This document shows, piece after piece, positions 61,123-64,000 of a DNA stretch of 64,000 nt. Below the pieces are notes generated by a model. It saw nothing but the letters and a program-made list of their open reading frames with translations. It ran no database searches and was not told the DNA's origin. Every line of letters begins with the position of its first letter. Position 1 is the first letter of the stretch. Position numbers and translations under genes: made by a program. This DNA is from Anopheles merus (taxonomy: Eukaryota; Arthropoda; Insecta; Diptera; Culicidae), in contig NW_024427721.1 of NCBI RefSeq assembly GCF_017562075.2, forward strand, positions 1-64,000, read 5' to 3'.

Positions 61123-64000
61123 GCTGCGCAACTTTTAATTTCCTTTCCAACGGTGAAGAGATTACGTCTCTAGCTCTTCTGGTTCCAAAGATATGGCCGT
61201 TTAAAGTTGGAGGTTTTTTCTTCCAAAAACGCACCCATCCCAGTGGCCATGCTTGAAATTTTGACCAAAACACAAAGTCGTCAAATCTTGTTTTTATTTA
61301 CATGGGACCTCAAGGCACATCAAACCAAAGCGATTGGTACCGATTTGGATGGTTTTTGCGAGAAAAAAGTTTCATGGTGGGTCCATGGTGCTCCTTAAGA
61401 GATTTGGGCACTTTTTTGAAACCTTCAACTTCAGAGGCAATTTACTACATGTTCCGTTGCTCTGAGCGTGAACTTTGTTCGAAGACTTGCTGCGCAACTT
61501 TTAATTTCCTTTCCAACGGTGAAGAGATTACGTCTCTAGCTCTTCTGGTTCAAAAGTTATGGCCGTTTAAAGTTAGAGGTTTTTTCTTCCAAAAACGCAC
61601 CTCCCAGTGGCCATGCTTGAAATTTTGACCAAAACACAAAGTCGTCAAATCTTGTTTTTATTTACATGGGACCTCAAGGCACATCAAACCAAAGCGATTG
61701 GTACCGATTTGGATGGTTTTTGCGAGAAAAAAGTTTCATGGTGGGTCCATGGTGCTCCTTAAGAGATTTGGGCACTTTTTTGAAACCTTCAACTTCAGAG
61801 GCAATTTACTACATGTTCCGTTGCTCTGAGCGAGAACTTTGTTCGAAGACTTGCTGCGCAACTTTTAATTTCCTTTCCAACGGTGAAGAGATTACGTCTC
61901 TAGCTCTTCTGGTTCCAAAGATATGGCCGTTTAAAGTTAGAGGTTTTTTCTTCCAAAAACGCACCCATCCAGTGGCCATGCTTGAAATTTTGACCAAAAC
62001 ACAAAGTCGTCAAATCTTGTTTTTATTTACATGGGACCTCAAGGCCCATCAAACCAAAGCGATTGGTACCGATTTGGATGGTTTTTGCGAGAAAAAAGTT
62101 TCATGGTGGGTCCATGGTGCTCCTTAAGAGATTTGGGCACTTTTTTGAAACCTTCAACTTCAGAGGCAATTTACTACATGTTCCGTTGCTCTGAGCGTGA
62201 ACTTTGTTCGAAGACTTGCTGCGCAACTTTTAATTTCCTTTCCAACGGTGAAGAGATTACGTCTCTAGCTCTTCTGGTTCCAAAGATATGGCCGTTTAAA
62301 GTTGGAGGTTTTTTCTTCCAAAAACGCACCCATCCCAGTGGCCATGCTTGAAATTTTGACCAAAACACAAAGTCGTCAAATCTTGTTTTTATTTACATGG
62401 GACCTCAAGGCCATCAAACCAAAGCGATTGGTACCGATTTGGATGGTTTTTGCGAGAAAAAAGTTTCATGGTGGGTCCATGGTGCTCCTTAAGAGATTTG
62501 GGCACTTTTTTGAAACCTTCAACTTCAGAGGCAATTTACTACATGTTCCGTTGCTCTGAGCGAGAACTTTGTTCGAAGACTTGCTGCGCAACTTTTAATT
62601 TCCTTTCCAACGGTGAAGAGATTACGTCTCTAGCTCTTCTGGTTCCAAAGATATGGCCGTTTAAAGTTGGACCGTTTTTCTTCCAAAACGCACCCATCCC
62701 AGTGGCCATGCTTGAAATTTTGACCAAAACACAAAGTCGTCAAATCTTGTTTTTATTTACATGGGACCTCAAGGCACATCAAACCAAAGCGATTGGTACC
62801 GATTTGGATGGTTTTTGCGAGAAAAAAGTTTCATGGTGGGTCCATGGTGCTCCTTAAGAGATTTGGGCACTTTTTTGAAACCTTCAACTTCAGAGGCAAT
62901 TTACTACATGTTCCGTTGCTCTGAGCGAGAACTTTGTTCGAAGACTTGCTGCGCAACTTTTAATTTCCTTTCCAACGGTGAAGAGATTACGTCTCTAGCT
63001 CTTCTGGTTCCAAAGATATGGCCGTTTAAAGTTGAGGTTTTTTCTTCCAAAAACGCACCCATCCCAGTGGCCATGCTTGAAATTTTGACCAAAACACAAA
63101 GTCGTCAAATCTTGTTTTTATTTACATGGACCTCAAGGCACATCAAACCAAAGCGATTGGTACCGATTTGGATGGTTTTTGCGAGAAAAAAGTTTCATGG
63201 TGGGTCCATGGTGCTCCTTAAGAGATTTGGGCACTTTTTTGAAACCTTCAACTTCAGAGGCAATTTACATGTTCCGTTGCTCTGAGCGAGAACTTTGTTC
63301 GAAGACTTGCTGCGCAACTTTTAATTTCCTTTCCAACGGTGAAGAGATTACGTCTCTAGCTCTTCTGGTTCCAAAGATATGGCCGTTTAAAGTTAGAGGT
63401 TTTTTCTTCCAAAAACGCACCATCCCAGTGGCCATGCTTGAAATTTTGACCAAAACACAAAGTCGTCAAATCTTGTTTTTATTTACATGGGACCTCAAGG
63501 CCCATCAAACCAAAGCGATTGGTACCGATTTGGATGGTTTTTGCGAGAAAAAAGTTTCATGGTGGGTCCATGGTGCTCCTTAAGAGATTTGGGCACTTTT
63601 TTGAAACCTTCAACTTCAGAGGCAATTTACTACATGTTCCGTTGCTCTGAGCGAGAACTTTGTTCGAAGACTTGCTGCGCAACTTTTAATTTCCTTTCCA
63701 ACGGTGAAGAGATTACGTCTCTAGCTCTTCTGGTTCCAAAGATATGGCCGTTTAAAGTTGGAGGTTTTTTCTTCCAAAAACGCACCCATCCCAGTGGCCA
63801 TGCTTGAAATTTTGACCAAACACAAAGTCGTCAAATCTTGTTTTATTTACATGGGACCTCAAGGCCCATCAAACCAAAGCGATTGGTACCGATTTGGATG
63901 GTTTTTGCGAGAAAAAAGTTTCATGGTGGGTCCATGGTGCTCCTTACGAGATTTGGGCACTTTTTTGAAACCTTCAACTTCAGAGGCAATTTACTACATG

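Larger units (their letters stand above)
1..64000. repeat. Uninterrupted satellite DNA array, ~364-bp monomer, ~175 copies
   Basis: The same roughly 364-bp unit recurs head-to-tail from the first to the last base. Counting anchor motifs such as CCAACGGTG and GACCAAAACACAAAG gives about 131 A-type and 44 B-type units. All units have the same orientation and no foreign sequence interrupts them. Monomer length rises along the window: about 363.6 bp in the first 20 kb, 364-365 bp in the middle, and 365-366 bp at the right, excluding longer B units that carry an internal duplication. The composition is AT-rich, with A-tracts and T-tracts in every unit. Such arrays typically form constitutive heterochromatin, and some plant satellites of this kind are centromeric, but position and CENH3 association cannot be read from sequence. 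The host is probably a plant (low-to-moderate confidence). No open frame here looks coding. Confidence 0.98.
47870..64000. repeat. Satellite subfamily B
   Basis: About 44 monomers, mostly 365-366 bp, or roughly 400-418 bp where the cassette is duplicated. Diagnostic states are GGTACCGATTTGGATGG, GCTCCTTAAGAGATTTGGGC (CCCTTAAGAG in the first four units and near 58,390 and 59,480), AGGCAATTTACTACATG, GAAGAGATTACGTCTC, GGTTCCAAAGATATGG and CACCCATCCCAGTGG, plus the B cassette. Variable sites among units are CACATC, CCCATC or CCATC; GCGAGA or GCGTGA; and GTTAGAGG, GTTGGAGG or GTTGAGG. Single odd units include GTTGGACCGTTTTT near 62,667 and a short cassette start near 63,264. The window ends inside a unit with CTTACGAG near 63,945. 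Confidence 0.96.

Noticed and set aside
1..64000. CRISPR array
   Set aside because: The whole 364-bp unit is repeated with no unique spacers, and unit size and uniformity do not fit.
1..64000. CENP-B box or telomere-type motifs
   Set aside because: No TTCG....A..CGGG pattern occurs in either consensus on either strand, and there are no TTTAGGG, TTAGGG or similar runs. Lack of these does not exclude a centromeric role.
1..64000. Embedded transposable element, rRNA, tRNA or other unique insertion
   Set aside because: Every stretch over about 60 bp can be matched to the A or B monomer. The longer B units are explained by cassette duplication and the odd units by A/B exchange.

Overview
The whole 64-kb window is one uninterrupted tandem satellite-DNA array. 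I count about 175 head-to-tail monomers of roughly 363-366 bp, all in the same orientation, with no unique sequence, gene, RNA gene or transposon anywhere. Both ends of the window lie inside the array. A satellite of this size points to a nuclear eukaryotic genome assembled from long reads. AT-rich monomers near 360 bp are common in plant centromeric, pericentromeric or subtelomeric heterochromatin, so a plant is my best guess, but I do not recognise the family by name and nothing here proves the host or the chromosomal location. The many 60-174 aa open frames are by-products of the repeat and I annotate none as a gene.

Layout, left to right. Positions 1-3,276 are A-type monomers with many small indels (array edge or weak consensus). 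Positions 3,277-18,546 are the clean A1 subfamily (364 bp). Positions 18,547-21,454 are a stepwise transition where diagnostic bases change one after another. Positions 21,455-30,186 are A2. Positions 30,187-44,407 are A3, mostly 365 bp, including a run of eight consecutive monomers of exactly 365 bp (36,748-39,667) and another of six (41,854-44,043). Positions 44,408-47,317 are A3 with renewed indels. Positions 47,318-48,043 are a mosaic junction. From about 47,870 to the end is a distinct subfamily, B (about 44 monomers, mostly 365-366 bp).

A and B share most of the monomer almost unchanged. They differ at a few short sites and, heavily, in one 57-58 bp cassette. In B this cassette is tandemly duplicated in seven monomers and replaced by the A version in three. 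The order duplicated monomer, then GCGTGA monomer, then A/B hybrid recurs about every 9-11 monomers (3.4-4.1 kb), which suggests a young, loose higher-order repeat in B that is absent from A.

No genes work together here. What can be read is the history of the array: local amplification, directional spread of variants, patchy conversion between subfamilies, and a recombination-prone cassette. Some indels, especially in homopolymers, could be assembly or sequencing errors.
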